Assembly (NCBI GenBank): GCA_002155895.1
Contig: MUMD01000136.1
Coordinates: 1-52,593 of the forward strand
Reading direction: 5' to 3'
Length of the DNA stretch: 52,593 nt
From: Streptomyces rochei
Lineage (GTDB): Bacteria > Actinomycetota > Actinomycetes > Streptomycetales > Streptomycetaceae
Shown here: one piece after another, positions 9,504 to 17,162 of the stretch
Position numbering within the stretch: position 1 is the stretch's first letter
How the letters are laid out: the number at the start of each line of letters is the position of its first letter
Made by a program: the position numbers and the translations under genes
The notes under the pieces: generated by a model
Seen by the model: only the letters and a program-made list of their open reading frames with translations
Told to the model about the DNA's origin: nothing
The model's database searches: none

Positions 9504-10642
9504 GCGACCTCCTCCGTCCGGTGCGCGGCGACGCCGGTGGCGCGTTCCACCAGTGCGGCGAACTCGCGGCGTACGGCCGGGTGGGCGCCGGCGCGCTCGA
9601 AGTGGCCGAGGCCCGTCTCGGCCAGTTCCTCGATCTTCGCCTCCACGAGCTTTCGGGCGCCGGTGCGTTCGAGTGCCGCCCGCACGCGCCGTACGGCGTG
9701 CCCGGATCGCGGGTCCGCGTCCGGCGCCAGCGTCGCGGCGGCCAGGTGGTCGTCGGTGGCGTCGGCCAGTCGCACCGCGACGGCGAGGAGGTAGGTCAGC
9801 TTGCGGGAGCGCAGGTCGTCGTCGGCGGGCTTGCCGGTCCGCGCCGGGTCGCCGAAGGCTCCGAGCAGGTCGTCCCGGAGCTGGAAGGCCAGCCCGGCGC
9901 ACCGGCCGGCGGCCCGCAGGGCCTCCACCACGTACGCGTCGGCTCCGGCCAGCGAGGCACCGAGCGCGAGAGGCCGGGCGACGGTGTACAAGGCGCTCTT
10001 GAGCGTGGCGATGGCCAGCGCCTCGTCGACATCCGAGGAGCGAGCGGCCTCGGCGTGCAGGTCGCGGTACTGCCCGGCGACCATCTCGGTGCGCATCACC
10101 CGCCACTCCTCGTGCAGGTGCCGGCCGTGCGGCGTGCCGAGCGCCGTCTCCGTCAGCAGGTCGTCCGCCCAGGCCAGCGCCAGGTCGCCGGCGAGCACGG
10201 CGGCCGACGTCCCGAAGTCCTCCGCGGAACCGCGCATGCCCGCCGCCCAGTGCGCACGCGCGAGGTCGACGTGCAGGGCCGCACCGCCCCGACGCCGCAC
10301 GGAGCCGTCCATCACGTCGTCGTGCACGAGGGCGCAGGCCTGGAGCAGTTCGAGGGCGGCTCCCGTGCGCAGCACCGCGGTGACGTCCCCCGAGCCGCCG
10401 CCGGCGCGCCAGCCGCAGTGGGCGAACGCCGTACGCAGCCGTTTGCCGCCCCTCTCGACCAGGGCGGCCAGCCGGGTGGCCAGCTCCTGGGCGAAGACGG
10501 GGTCGACCGCGCGGCAATGACGCAGTCGCTCGTCGAGGATCTGCCGGAGCACGGCGCCGACGGCCTCGGTGGCCTCGGAGGCGGTGAGCGGCTCCGCTAC
10601 GAGATCGGCCGGTGGGGCCACCGCCGACGGCAGTCCAGGCAT
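9500..10642 (-). CDS. crtE: Geranylgeranyl diphosphate synthase (polyprenyl synthetase family)
   Basis: This trans-isoprenyl diphosphate synthase of about 380 residues builds the C20 precursor for phytoene. The first aspartate-rich motif is DDVMD (residues 108-112) and the second is DDLLG (257-261, in FQLRDDLLGAFGDP). GGKRLR at 65-70 is the usual substrate-binding block. I prefer the ATG at 10642 because AAGGGG lies six bases upstream; an ATG at 10669 has no clear ribosome site. It is the first gene of the crtE-crtI-crtB-Rieske operon. The 135 bp between it and the end of the photolyase-like gene should hold the operon promoter, but I could not identify one with confidence. In related species this promoter is light-controlled by LitR/LitS. 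Confidence 0.93.
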   Translation of the reverse strand: MPGLPSAVAPPADLVAEPLTASEATEAVGAVLRQILDERLRHCRAVDPVFAQELATRLAALVERGGKRLRTAFAHCGWRAGGGSGDVTAVLRTGAALELLQACALVHDDVMDGSVRRRGGAALHVDLARAHWAAGMRGSAEDFGTSAAVLAGDLALAWADDLLTETALGTPHGRHLHEEWRVMRTEMVAGQYRDLHAEAARSSDVDEALAIATLKSALYTVARPLALGASLAGADAYVVEALRAAGRCAGLAFQLRDDLLGAFGDPARTGKPADDDLRSRKLTYLLAVAVRLADATDDHLAAATLAPDADPRSGHAVRRVRAALERTGARKLVEAKIEELAETGLGHFERAGAHPAVRREFAALVERATGVAAHRTEEVA

Positions 10643-10777
10643 GCACAACCCCTTCTCACTTTCGGTCATCCGCACGGCAGTGCTTCGGCCGGGTGCCCTT
10701 GTACGGATGCACTGATTCCCGCCGGTCGTAAGCCGGTGCCCGACGGATGCCACCTCACCGGCCCACTGCTGTGTCGT

Positions 10778-12274
10778 TCAGGGCGGTGTGTCACCCCGCG
10801 CATGCTCCTGTTCGCGTACGTCCGCGAGATCGGAGAGCCGGTCCAGTTGCCGCACCGGCCGGGCGACGCGGTGGTTGTCGGCCAGACGCCCGCGGTGCCG
10901 GTCGAGGAAGGCCCAGTAGCCGGCGGTGTAGGGGCAGGTGTGCTCGCCGGTCCGATCGCCCGGCCGGTAGGCGCAGGGGCCGCACAGGTCGCTCATGCGG
11001 TTGATGTAGGCGCCGCCCGAGGTGTAGGGCTTGGTCGTCATGCGACCGCCGTCGGCGTACTGGGACATGCCGACGACGTTGGGGAGCATGACCCAGTCGT
11101 AGCCGTCCACGAAGCAGCGGTGGAACCAGTCCGTGACGGCAGCGGGCTCCCAGCCCCGTTGAAGGGCGTGGCTGCCGAGGATCATCAGCCGGGGGATGTG
11201 GTGCGTCCATCCCGTGTCGCGCACCTGGGCCAGGACCGTGCGCAGGCAGTTGGCCCGGACGGCGTCCGCGTCCAGGTCGCTCCACCAGTCGGGCAGCGGC
11301 GCGGTGTGCCGGAGATCGTTGGAGCGCCGGTAGTCCTCGCCGAAGTACCAGTACAGCTGCCACACGTACTCGCGCCAGCCGGCGATCTGCCTGACGAACC
11401 CCTCCACGCTGTTCAACGGCGCCCGGCCCTCGCGCCATGCCTGCTCGGCCGGCTCGACGCATTCGGCGGGATCCAGCAGACCGAGGTTGAGGGAGGAGGA
11501 GAGCACGCTGTGGCTCATGACCGGGTCGCCGGCCAGCATCGCGTCCTCGTACGGCCCGAACGTGGCGAGTCGGTGCCCGACGAACCGTGCGAGGGCCCGG
11601 CGCGCTTCCGCCCGGGTCGCGGGGAACAGGCGTGCCCCGTCCCGCCCGACGAAGGAGATGTCCCCGTCGCGTTCCCAGCGGTCGAGGTCGTGGCGGACCT
11701 CTTCGTCAATGTCGTCCTCCCTGGGCCGGTAGGGACGGGCGATCCCGAGGGAGCCCGTGTCGCGCGGCGGGGATTCCCGGTTGTCGTGGTCCAGGTTCCA
11801 CCGGCCTCCCGCCGGTCGATCGCCGTCCATGAGCAGGTCGTGCTTCCGCCGGACCCAGCGGTAGAAGTCCTCCTGCCGCAGCCGCTTCCCGCCGTGGCCG
11901 TCCGCCCACTTCTCGAAGTCGGCCTTCGGCACGAGGAACCCGCGGGCGGGGCCGACGGTCACGCCCGGGAGGGACCGCACCAGGCGGAGGGCCGCGTGCG
12001 AAGTGGGGTGGTGGACACCGACCGGACGCCCGTGCGCCGCCCGGTCGAGGCCGTCGCGGTAGGTGTCGGCACGCACATAGGTGACGCGATCGCCGAGTTC
12101 GGCCGCGCGGTGGCGCATCGCGGACAGCAGCAGATGGGCCTTGGCCCGGTGGAAGCGGCGCCGACGGAACACGGAGCGGGCCTCGATCATGAGCAGGGGC
12201 GTGTCGCGGCCGGGCCCGTCCTCGCCCGGTTCGAGGAAGTGCGGGCCGAGCTGGTCGCCGAAGAGCCAGTGCAC
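10778..12274 (-). CDS. Fe-S bacterial cryptochrome/(6-4) photolyase (PhrB-like, photolyase-related protein)
   Basis: This 498-residue member of the deoxyribodipyrimidine photolyase-related family carries FAD and a 4Fe-4S cluster and probably repairs (6-4) photoproducts or senses blue light. The N-terminus (HWLFGDQLGPHFL) and the helical FAD region (YWYFGEDYRRSN, GSHALQRGWEP) fit the family. Cysteines at about 343, 431, 434 and 447 have spacings of 88, 3 and 13, which agree with the four cluster ligands I recall for Agrobacterium PhrB. The GTG at 12274 follows GGAGAGGA by six bases and gives the conserved start. It lies 14 bp after the CPD photolyase gene on the same strand, so they are probably cotranscribed. 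Confidence 0.9.
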   Translation of the reverse strand: MHWLFGDQLGPHFLEPGEDGPGRDTPLLMIEARSVFRRRRFHRAKAHLLLSAMRHRAAELGDRVTYVRADTYRDGLDRAAHGRPVGVHHPTSHAALRLVRSLPGVTVGPARGFLVPKADFEKWADGHGGKRLRQEDFYRWVRRKHDLLMDGDRPAGGRWNLDHDNRESPPRDTGSLGIARPYRPREDDIDEEVRHDLDRWERDGDISFVGRDGARLFPATRAEARRALARFVGHRLATFGPYEDAMLAGDPVMSHSVLSSSLNLGLLDPAECVEPAEQAWREGRAPLNSVEGFVRQIAGWREYVWQLYWYFGEDYRRSNDLRHTAPLPDWWSDLDADAVRANCLRTVLAQVRDTGWTHHIPRLMILGSHALQRGWEPAAVTDWFHRCFVDGYDWVMLPNVVGMSQYADGGRMTTKPYTSGGAYINRMSDLCGPCAYRPGDRTGEHTCPYTAGYWAFLDRHRGRLADNHRVARPVRQLDRLSDLADVREQEHARGDTPP

Positions 12275-12288
12275 GAGAGATCCTCTCC

Positions 12289-13662
12289 TCAGTCGCGGCC
12301 GCGGGCGTGCTTGAAGCGTGCGAGCCCTTCGGCGAGGTCGACGACCGGCTCCGGATAGTCGAGCGCGGAGCGCTCCTTTGCCGTCAGGCGCCAGGGCTCG
12401 TGCACCCTCCTGCCGTCCACATCGCCGAGTTCGGGGACCCAGCGGCGTACGTAAATACCGTCCGGGTCGAACCGCCTGGCCTGGACGAGGGGGTTCAGCA
12501 CCCGGTGGGGGCGGGTGTCGGTGCCGGTACCGGCGACCCACTGCCAGTTCATCTGGTTGTTGACGATGTCGCCGTCCACGAGGAGGTCCAGGAAGTGCCG
12601 GGCGCCGATCCGCCAGTCGACGTACAGCGTCTTGGTCAGGAAGCTCGCCACCAGCAGGCGCGCCCGGTTGTGCATCCAGCCCTCGTGGCGCAGCTGACGC
12701 ATCGCCGCGTCGACGACGGGATATCCGGTACGTCCCTCCCGCCACGCGGCGATGTCCTCGGACGCCTCCTCCTCGTCCCGCCACCGGTCGTGGCGGGTGC
12801 GGTAGTCCTCGGTCGACGCCCCGGGCCGCGCCGCCAGCACCTGGTGGTGGAAGTCCCGCCAGCACACCTGGCGTACGAAAGCCTCCGCGCCCGGCCCGCC
12901 GTGCGTCCGGGACCGCTGGACGAGTTCCACGGGGGACAGCGCTCCGAAGTGCAGGTACGGCGAGAGCCGGGACGTACCGTCGCCCGCCAGGTCGTCGTGC
13001 CGGTCCTCGTAGAGGGCGAGCCCGGAACGCGTCCACCGCGAGAACAGGTCGCGACCGGCGGACTCCCCTCCGGTCGGCAGACCGGGCGAGACGCCGGGCA
13101 CCTTCGCCCGGTCCGGCAGCGGCTCGCCGCGCACCCCGTCGGGGACGCGCACGGTCCGCGGCGCGGCGAGGGGTTCCCTCAGCGACTCCTGGGACCAGCG
13201 GCGGAAGTACGGGGAGAACACGGCGAAGTGGTCGGAGGCCGCGGGCGTCACCGCCCCCGGGGCGACAGCGGTGATCACTGCCTCGTGCACGCGCAGGGCG
13301 ACACCGTCGCCGCCCAGCGCCTCGCGCAGCCGCTCCTCACGGCGGTGGGCGTACGCGGTGACGCCCGCGGCCATGTGCACCTCGGTAGCCCCGCACTCGG
13401 CGGCGACGGCGCGGACCTCGCGGGGGACCGGCCCGTCGCGGATCACGAGCCGGCCGCCGCGGCGGCGCAGCGAGGCGTCGAGGTCGTTCAGGCAGTCGAC
13501 GAGGAAGGCTCTCCGATTGGGCGCGTCGAAGCCCGCCGCGTGGATGCCGGGGTCGAGCACGAACAGCGGCACCACCTCGTCCGCCGCCTTCAGCGCGGCG
13601 TGCAGCGGAGGATGGTCGTGCAGACGCAGGTCCGAGGTGAACAGGACGACCGCGACGGTCAT
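12289..13662 (-). CDS. phr: Deoxyribodipyrimidine photolyase (class I CPD)
   Basis: This 457-residue flavoprotein splits UV-induced cyclobutane pyrimidine dimers using light. The N-terminal alpha/beta antenna domain starts VAVVLFTSDLRLHDHPPL. The C-terminal FAD domain has the family blocks TRLSPYLHFGALSP, GYPVVDAAMRQL, GWMHNRARLLVASFLTK and NNQMNWQWVAGTGTD. An ATG start at 13662 is preceded by AGGAGTGACACC. The upstream region has two copies of GTGGTAC about a helical turn apart (13681-13697) that could be a regulator site. Its position next to carotenoid genes matches light-inducible loci in Streptomyces. Confidence 0.95.
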   Translation of the reverse strand: MTVAVVLFTSDLRLHDHPPLHAALKAADEVVPLFVLDPGIHAAGFDAPNRRAFLVDCLNDLDASLRRRGGRLVIRDGPVPREVRAVAAECGATEVHMAAGVTAYAHRREERLREALGGDGVALRVHEAVITAVAPGAVTPAASDHFAVFSPYFRRWSQESLREPLAAPRTVRVPDGVRGEPLPDRAKVPGVSPGLPTGGESAGRDLFSRWTRSGLALYEDRHDDLAGDGTSRLSPYLHFGALSPVELVQRSRTHGGPGAEAFVRQVCWRDFHHQVLAARPGASTEDYRTRHDRWRDEEEASEDIAAWREGRTGYPVVDAAMRQLRHEGWMHNRARLLVASFLTKTLYVDWRIGARHFLDLLVDGDIVNNQMNWQWVAGTGTDTRPHRVLNPLVQARRFDPDGIYVRRWVPELGDVDGRRVHEPWRLTAKERSALDYPEPVVDLAEGLARFKHARGRD

Positions 13663-13780
13663 GGTGTCACTCCTGGCGCAGTGGTACGCGGTGGTACCTG
13701 AACGGGTGCCTGTCGCTCCGCACTTCGTGGGGGACGCGCGCGCCGGATGCGCCGCGCGCGCCGATCACTCCTCCGCGCGG

Positions 13781-14291
13781 TCACCTCCTCGCCGCGGCCT
13801 GGGTGATGTTGCGGGCCATGCCGCCGAGGACGATGGCCTGGAACAGGGAGACGGACCCCCAGTAGGCGTGGTCGAAGAGCCCCCGCGGGTGGACGAGTGC
13901 CCGCTGCCGATGGCCGGTACGGCCCTGCGCGTCCGTCCAGGTAGACGATCCGGCGGACGCCCGCCTCCCGCGCGAAGACACGTGCCGCTCTGCGGTCGGT
14001 GCTCTCGAAGTCGCACCCGTGCCGAGGGCGTGCACCAGGAAGGAGGCGGCATCGTCACCGGGCATCGCCTCGGCGAGCGAACACGGGTCGGTTCGGTCCA
14101 CCCCCGCACGGTCTCCACGTCCGTCGCCCAGGGCTGGTCGTGCGGCCTGGCGGGGGAGCGGGCCAGGCAGCGCACCCGGTGACACCGGCCGCCGGCAGCT
14201 CGGACACCAGGGGCCCGGCGATGTGAGCGGACGCGCCGGTCACCAGGCGATGCGGCCGCTGCGCGCCCCGCACCCCGTTCGTCACCACCAT
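13781..14291 (-). pseudogene. Decayed NAD(P)-binding SDR/epimerase-like gene (DUF2867-type)
   Basis: Pieces of one protein are spread over three frames on the minus strand. The first is RLVTGASAHIAGPLVSELPAAG (from the ATG at 14291, a damaged nucleotide-binding motif). Next come MRCLARSPARPHDQPWATDVE in a second frame and DPCSLAEAMPGDDAASFLVHALGTG in a third. The end reads AYWGSVSLFQAIVLGGMARNI, which resembles the C-terminus of DUF2867 proteins. Family members are near 480-500 residues, whereas this relic spans only about 510 bp, so there has been a large internal deletion as well as frameshifts. Confidence 0.65.
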
Positions 14292-14534
14292 CCTGTCTCT
14301 CCTGCTCCCTCCACCGCCCACCGTCCTACCATCGATCATGAGCGCCACGGCGTCACCGCGCCCGTCGAGGCCGGGCAGCCACCGGCAACCGGCCACCGAA
14401 ACCTGGAACCAGGAGGCGGGTGCCCGGGGCCCTCCGGGCTCGCCGGAGTCTCGGTCGCAGCCGCCGTGTCCGGGCGCGGGGCGCGACGGGTGAGAGGCGC
14501 GGCCCGGATCACCGGCAGGGGCGTGGTCGCGAAC
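14292..14534. other. Intergenic stretch without a recognisable gene
   Basis: This is about 240 bp between the decayed NAD(P)-binding gene and the 3' end of the SDR gene. Open frames here have no recognisable domains, and I saw no strong hairpin or repeat. Confidence 0.4.
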
Positions 14535-15431
14535 TCAGGCTGGCGGACCACCGTCCGTGGCCGTCTGGTCGGCCAGGCCACCGGCGCCGAGGAGGCCCGT
14601 TGCCGAGAACGGCTCCGCCGCCGCGAGCCGTGGCAGCTCACGTCGCGACAACCAGGTGACGACGGGCGGCATCGCGGCCCGCACGAGCTGGGTCGAACGC
14701 AGCCATCGAGGTACGTACACGGATGCGCCGCGACGTTCGACGGCGGCCACCAACCGCCTCGCCACATACGGGGCCGGGAACACCTTGCGCGCCGGAGCCG
14801 GCATGTGCCCCCGCAGCTCCCGCAGCACCATGTGCTCGTCGGCGTCGCGCACCATGTCGGTGTCGGTCCAGTTGATGTAGGCGATCCCGACGCCCACCTG
14901 TCGGTGGGCGACCTCGGCCCGTAGCGCGTGGGCGAACGACTCCACGCCCGCCTTCGACGCGCAGTAGGCGCTCATCATCGGTGCCGCGCCCATCGACGCG
15001 AGTGACGCCACCTGCAGGAGGTAACCGCGCGTGGTGATCAGGTCGGGCAGGAACGCGCGCGCGGTGACCGCGCTGCCGATGAGGTTCACCTCGACGACAC
15101 GGCGCCAGACGGCCGGATCGGACTCCAGGAACGGACCGCCCTCCGCCACCCCCGCGTTGGCGACGACCACCGAGGGAGGACCGAGCCGGGCACGGATCTC
15201 GGACGCCGCACGGTGCATGCCGCGGTCGTCGGTGACATCCGCCTCCCAGCACGCGGAGGCGCCTGTCGGCAGCGAGTCCCTGACCCGGGCGAGCGTGCGT
15301 TCCTCGCGGCCGAGCAGCGCAACCCGCGCACCCCGCTCCACCAGTACCTCCGCCATCGCCGCCCCGAGGCCGCGCGCGGCCCCGGTCACGACGGCGACGC
15401 GGCCGTTCAGGGGCTTGCGGTCGACCTGCAT
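14535..15431 (-). CDS. Short-chain dehydrogenase/reductase
   Basis: This is a classical SDR of 298 residues. The cofactor motif TGAARGLG lies at about residues 16-23, the structural motif is NAG (VVANAGVAEGG), and the catalytic Ser and YCASK are present in ASLASMGAAPMMSAYCASKAG. The C-terminal 60 residues are longer than in minimal SDRs and contain a hydrophobic stretch (LVRAAMPPVVTWLSRR), suggesting membrane or lipid contact. An ATG start follows AAAGGGG. It is not obviously in an operon with the decayed gene downstream. The substrate is unknown; a lipid or ketone substrate is plausible for this subgroup. Confidence 0.88.
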   Translation of the reverse strand: MQVDRKPLNGRVAVVTGAARGLGAAMAEVLVERGARVALLGREERTLARVRDSLPTGASACWEADVTDDRGMHRAASEIRARLGPPSVVVANAGVAEGGPFLESDPAVWRRVVEVNLIGSAVTARAFLPDLITTRGYLLQVASLASMGAAPMMSAYCASKAGVESFAHALRAEVAHRQVGVGIAYINWTDTDMVRDADEHMVLRELRGHMPAPARKVFPAPYVARRLVAAVERRGASVYVPRWLRSTQLVRAAMPPVVTWLSRRELPRLAAAEPFSATGLLGAGGLADQTATDGGPPA

Positions 15432-15607
15432 GGGAACCCCTTTCCGTTTTCCGTGGTGACGTCGGTCCTGACCACGCTAGACGCCTCACGGTCAGCGGGC
15501 ATGTCAGCCGTTTCCGGAGGGGTGCGGTCGTTCCACCACAGCGGATCACCGAGAGGGCAATTCACCCCGCATGCATCCAAAGCATTCACACATCCCGAAA
15601 TGCCGTC

Positions 15608-16207
15608 ATGAAGCTCAAAGAGGAACTCCCCGTCGATCACCATCTGGCCACGGTCTACCGCTACGGCGCGGGCTTCTGCGGCGTCGTCCTGCTGGTCTTC
15701 GCGGGGCTCGGCTTCGCCGACGCGCTGAGCCCGTTCGACACGGCCGGCGACACGATCGCCGGTCTGACCACCAACGCAGCTCTCAGCGCCATCTCCACCG
15801 TCGTCGGCCTCGCGCTGCTCGCCGGCGCGGTGATCGGCGGCAACTTCGCCTCTGTCCTCAACATGACGGTCGGCGCGCTCTTCGTCCTGAGCGGCTTCGC
15901 GCACATCTTCGTGCTGGACCGCCCGGCCAACATCCTCGACTTCGGAATGAGCAACGTGATCTTCAGCTACGTCATGGGGTTGATCATCGCCACGTTCGGG
16001 ATGTACGGCCGGGTGTCCAGCAAACTGCCGTACGACAACCCCTACTGGCAGCGTCGGCACCCGGAACGGGCACGCGAACGCGAGGCAGCCACCGCCCTGC
16101 CGGGCGCGGGACGGGAACGGCGTGGACTTCCCGTCGCGCAGAGTGTCGAGGGCATTGGTGAAGCGGGGGCGCCAGAAGGCCGTTTGCCCACGAGAGGTAT
16201 GCGGTGA
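15608..16207 (+). CDS. DUF4383 integral membrane protein
   Basis: This 199-residue protein has four predicted membrane helices (about residues 18-37, 56-78, 81-103 and 113-134) and a conserved stretch after the third helix (LDRPANILDFGMSNVIF). Both features define the DUF4383 family, whose function is unknown. The conserved domain ends near residue 145 (SSKLPYDNPYW). The remaining 50 residues look unrelated and may be readthrough into degraded sequence, since family members are often about 150 residues long. No good ribosome site is visible before the ATG at 15608. Confidence 0.8.
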   Translation: MKLKEELPVDHHLATVYRYGAGFCGVVLLVFAGLGFADALSPFDTAGDTIAGLTTNAALSAISTVVGLALLAGAVIGGNFASVLNMTVGALFVLSGFAHIFVLDRPANILDFGMSNVIFSYVMGLIIATFGMYGRVSSKLPYDNPYWQRRHPERAREREAATALPGAGRERRGLPVAQSVEGIGEAGAPEGRLPTRGMR

Positions 16208-16369
16208 GCGGCACGCGCGAACCACTTCGCCGGCCCACCTGTACCCCTCCGGCGGAAGGATCGACCGCGGACGCCGTGAGCGTCCCGACGACGGTTTCTC
16301 GCTCATCCGCCGAATCAGGCGGAGCTTGGCTCGGCACGATCTCGTACCGAGCGCTGAGCATACGACTGG

Positions 16370-16690
16370 GCAGCTCGCGCAGCCACTCCGGATCCGCTTC
16401 CGGGACGGCGCGCCGGTTCTCCAAGACGTACACCGGCAGTCCGTCCACGTAGACGTGGATGTCACCGCCGACCTGCACGTCGGTGCGCAGGTAGTCGCCA
16501 GGCCGGGCGGCCTGGTCCACATGGCCGGCGCACAGCCGGTCGGAGCGAAGGACCTGCTCGCTCTCGAGCCGGTGGAAGTCCCCGCTGGTACAGGCCCGTG
16601 CGGGAAGCGTCTCCCCGTGCTCCAGCGGGAGCGCCGCCAGTCGCGTCAGCTTCTCCAGGAGAAGATCGAGTGCTCGGTGCGGCGTGTTGC
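16370..16690 (-). pseudogene. Mosaic relic: aromatic-ring dioxygenase N-terminus joined to a STAND-type protein N-terminus
   Basis: The minus-strand translation from about 16690 reads PARACTSGDFHRLESEQVL, then RSDRLCAGHVDQAARPGDYL. This matches the N-terminal region of Rieske ring-hydroxylating oxygenase alpha subunits just before the Rieske site. In the same frame it then continues GGDIHVYVDGLPVYVLENRR and PEWLRELPSRMLSARYEIVP, a block found before the ATPase domain of Streptomyces STAND/TPR proteins. Neither catalytic core remains. It appears to be a fusion of two gene fragments by deletion. The family assignments are from memory of typical sequences. Confidence 0.4.
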
Positions 16691-17034
16691 CCCACGCCCT
16701 TCATCCGGTCCCTCCAGCGGGCGCCCGCTTCCGTGGACGGCGAGTCACTGCCAGGGCCGATACTCGGGTGGTCCGTTCGATGCAGACGCTGATGGTCCGC
16801 TGGCCGGCCCAGCTCTCGCCGCCGGAGTCTGCGGCCCCGTCCGTGCCCTACCCCTGCGGCGCCGGTCCCCTCTCAAGGATGGCTTGCGGCAGGAGGTCGG
16901 ACGTGACGCGTCCTGTGCCCGCTGCCACTGCGGCCCCGGTCCGCCTCCCGCAGATGTGGCCGACAGCCTGCCTGGATGAACAGACCTGCACATCGACTGT
17001 CGATGCGCGCCCTGCCCAGGGGCAGTTGGTGAAG
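16691..17034. other. Intergenic stretch without a recognisable gene
   Basis: About 340 bp upstream of the ATPase promoter. Only low-complexity, Arg/Pro-rich open frames are present, with no domain match and no consistent codon pattern. It is probably eroded DNA continuing from the mosaic relic. Confidence 0.35.
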
Positions 17035-17064
17035 TTGATCCACTTTTCGAACAGCCACTACGCT
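17035..17064 (+). promoter_or_regulatory. Possible vegetative-type promoter for the AAA ATPase gene
   Basis: TTGATC (17035-17040) is followed after 18 bp by TACGCT (17059-17064), close to the -35 and -10 consensus of the housekeeping sigma factor HrdB. Transcription would begin near 17071, leaving a leader of about 90 nt before the ATG at 17163. This is a prediction from sequence alone. Confidence 0.4.
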
Positions 17065-17162
17065 CCCGATCAGGGACGACACTGCGGCCGGCAGGGCCGT
17101 GGACGCTGCGGGGGTGGTGGCATGGGTTGCTCGGGGAGCGGGTGCTACGGCCGGTGCCGAGC

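Noticed and set aside
8206..10646. A very long minus-strand frame giving a 906-residue reading through crtI and crtE
   Set aside because: Only the crtI part shows family motifs. The rest is an out-of-frame reading of crtE, low-complexity and Arg-rich. crtI starts at 9503 by ribosome site and GTGA overlap.
9482..12358. Plus-strand open frame of 958 residues opposite crtE and the photolyase-like gene
   Set aside because: It is antisense to two well-supported genes, has no recognisable domain, and its composition is that of a high-GC shadow frame.
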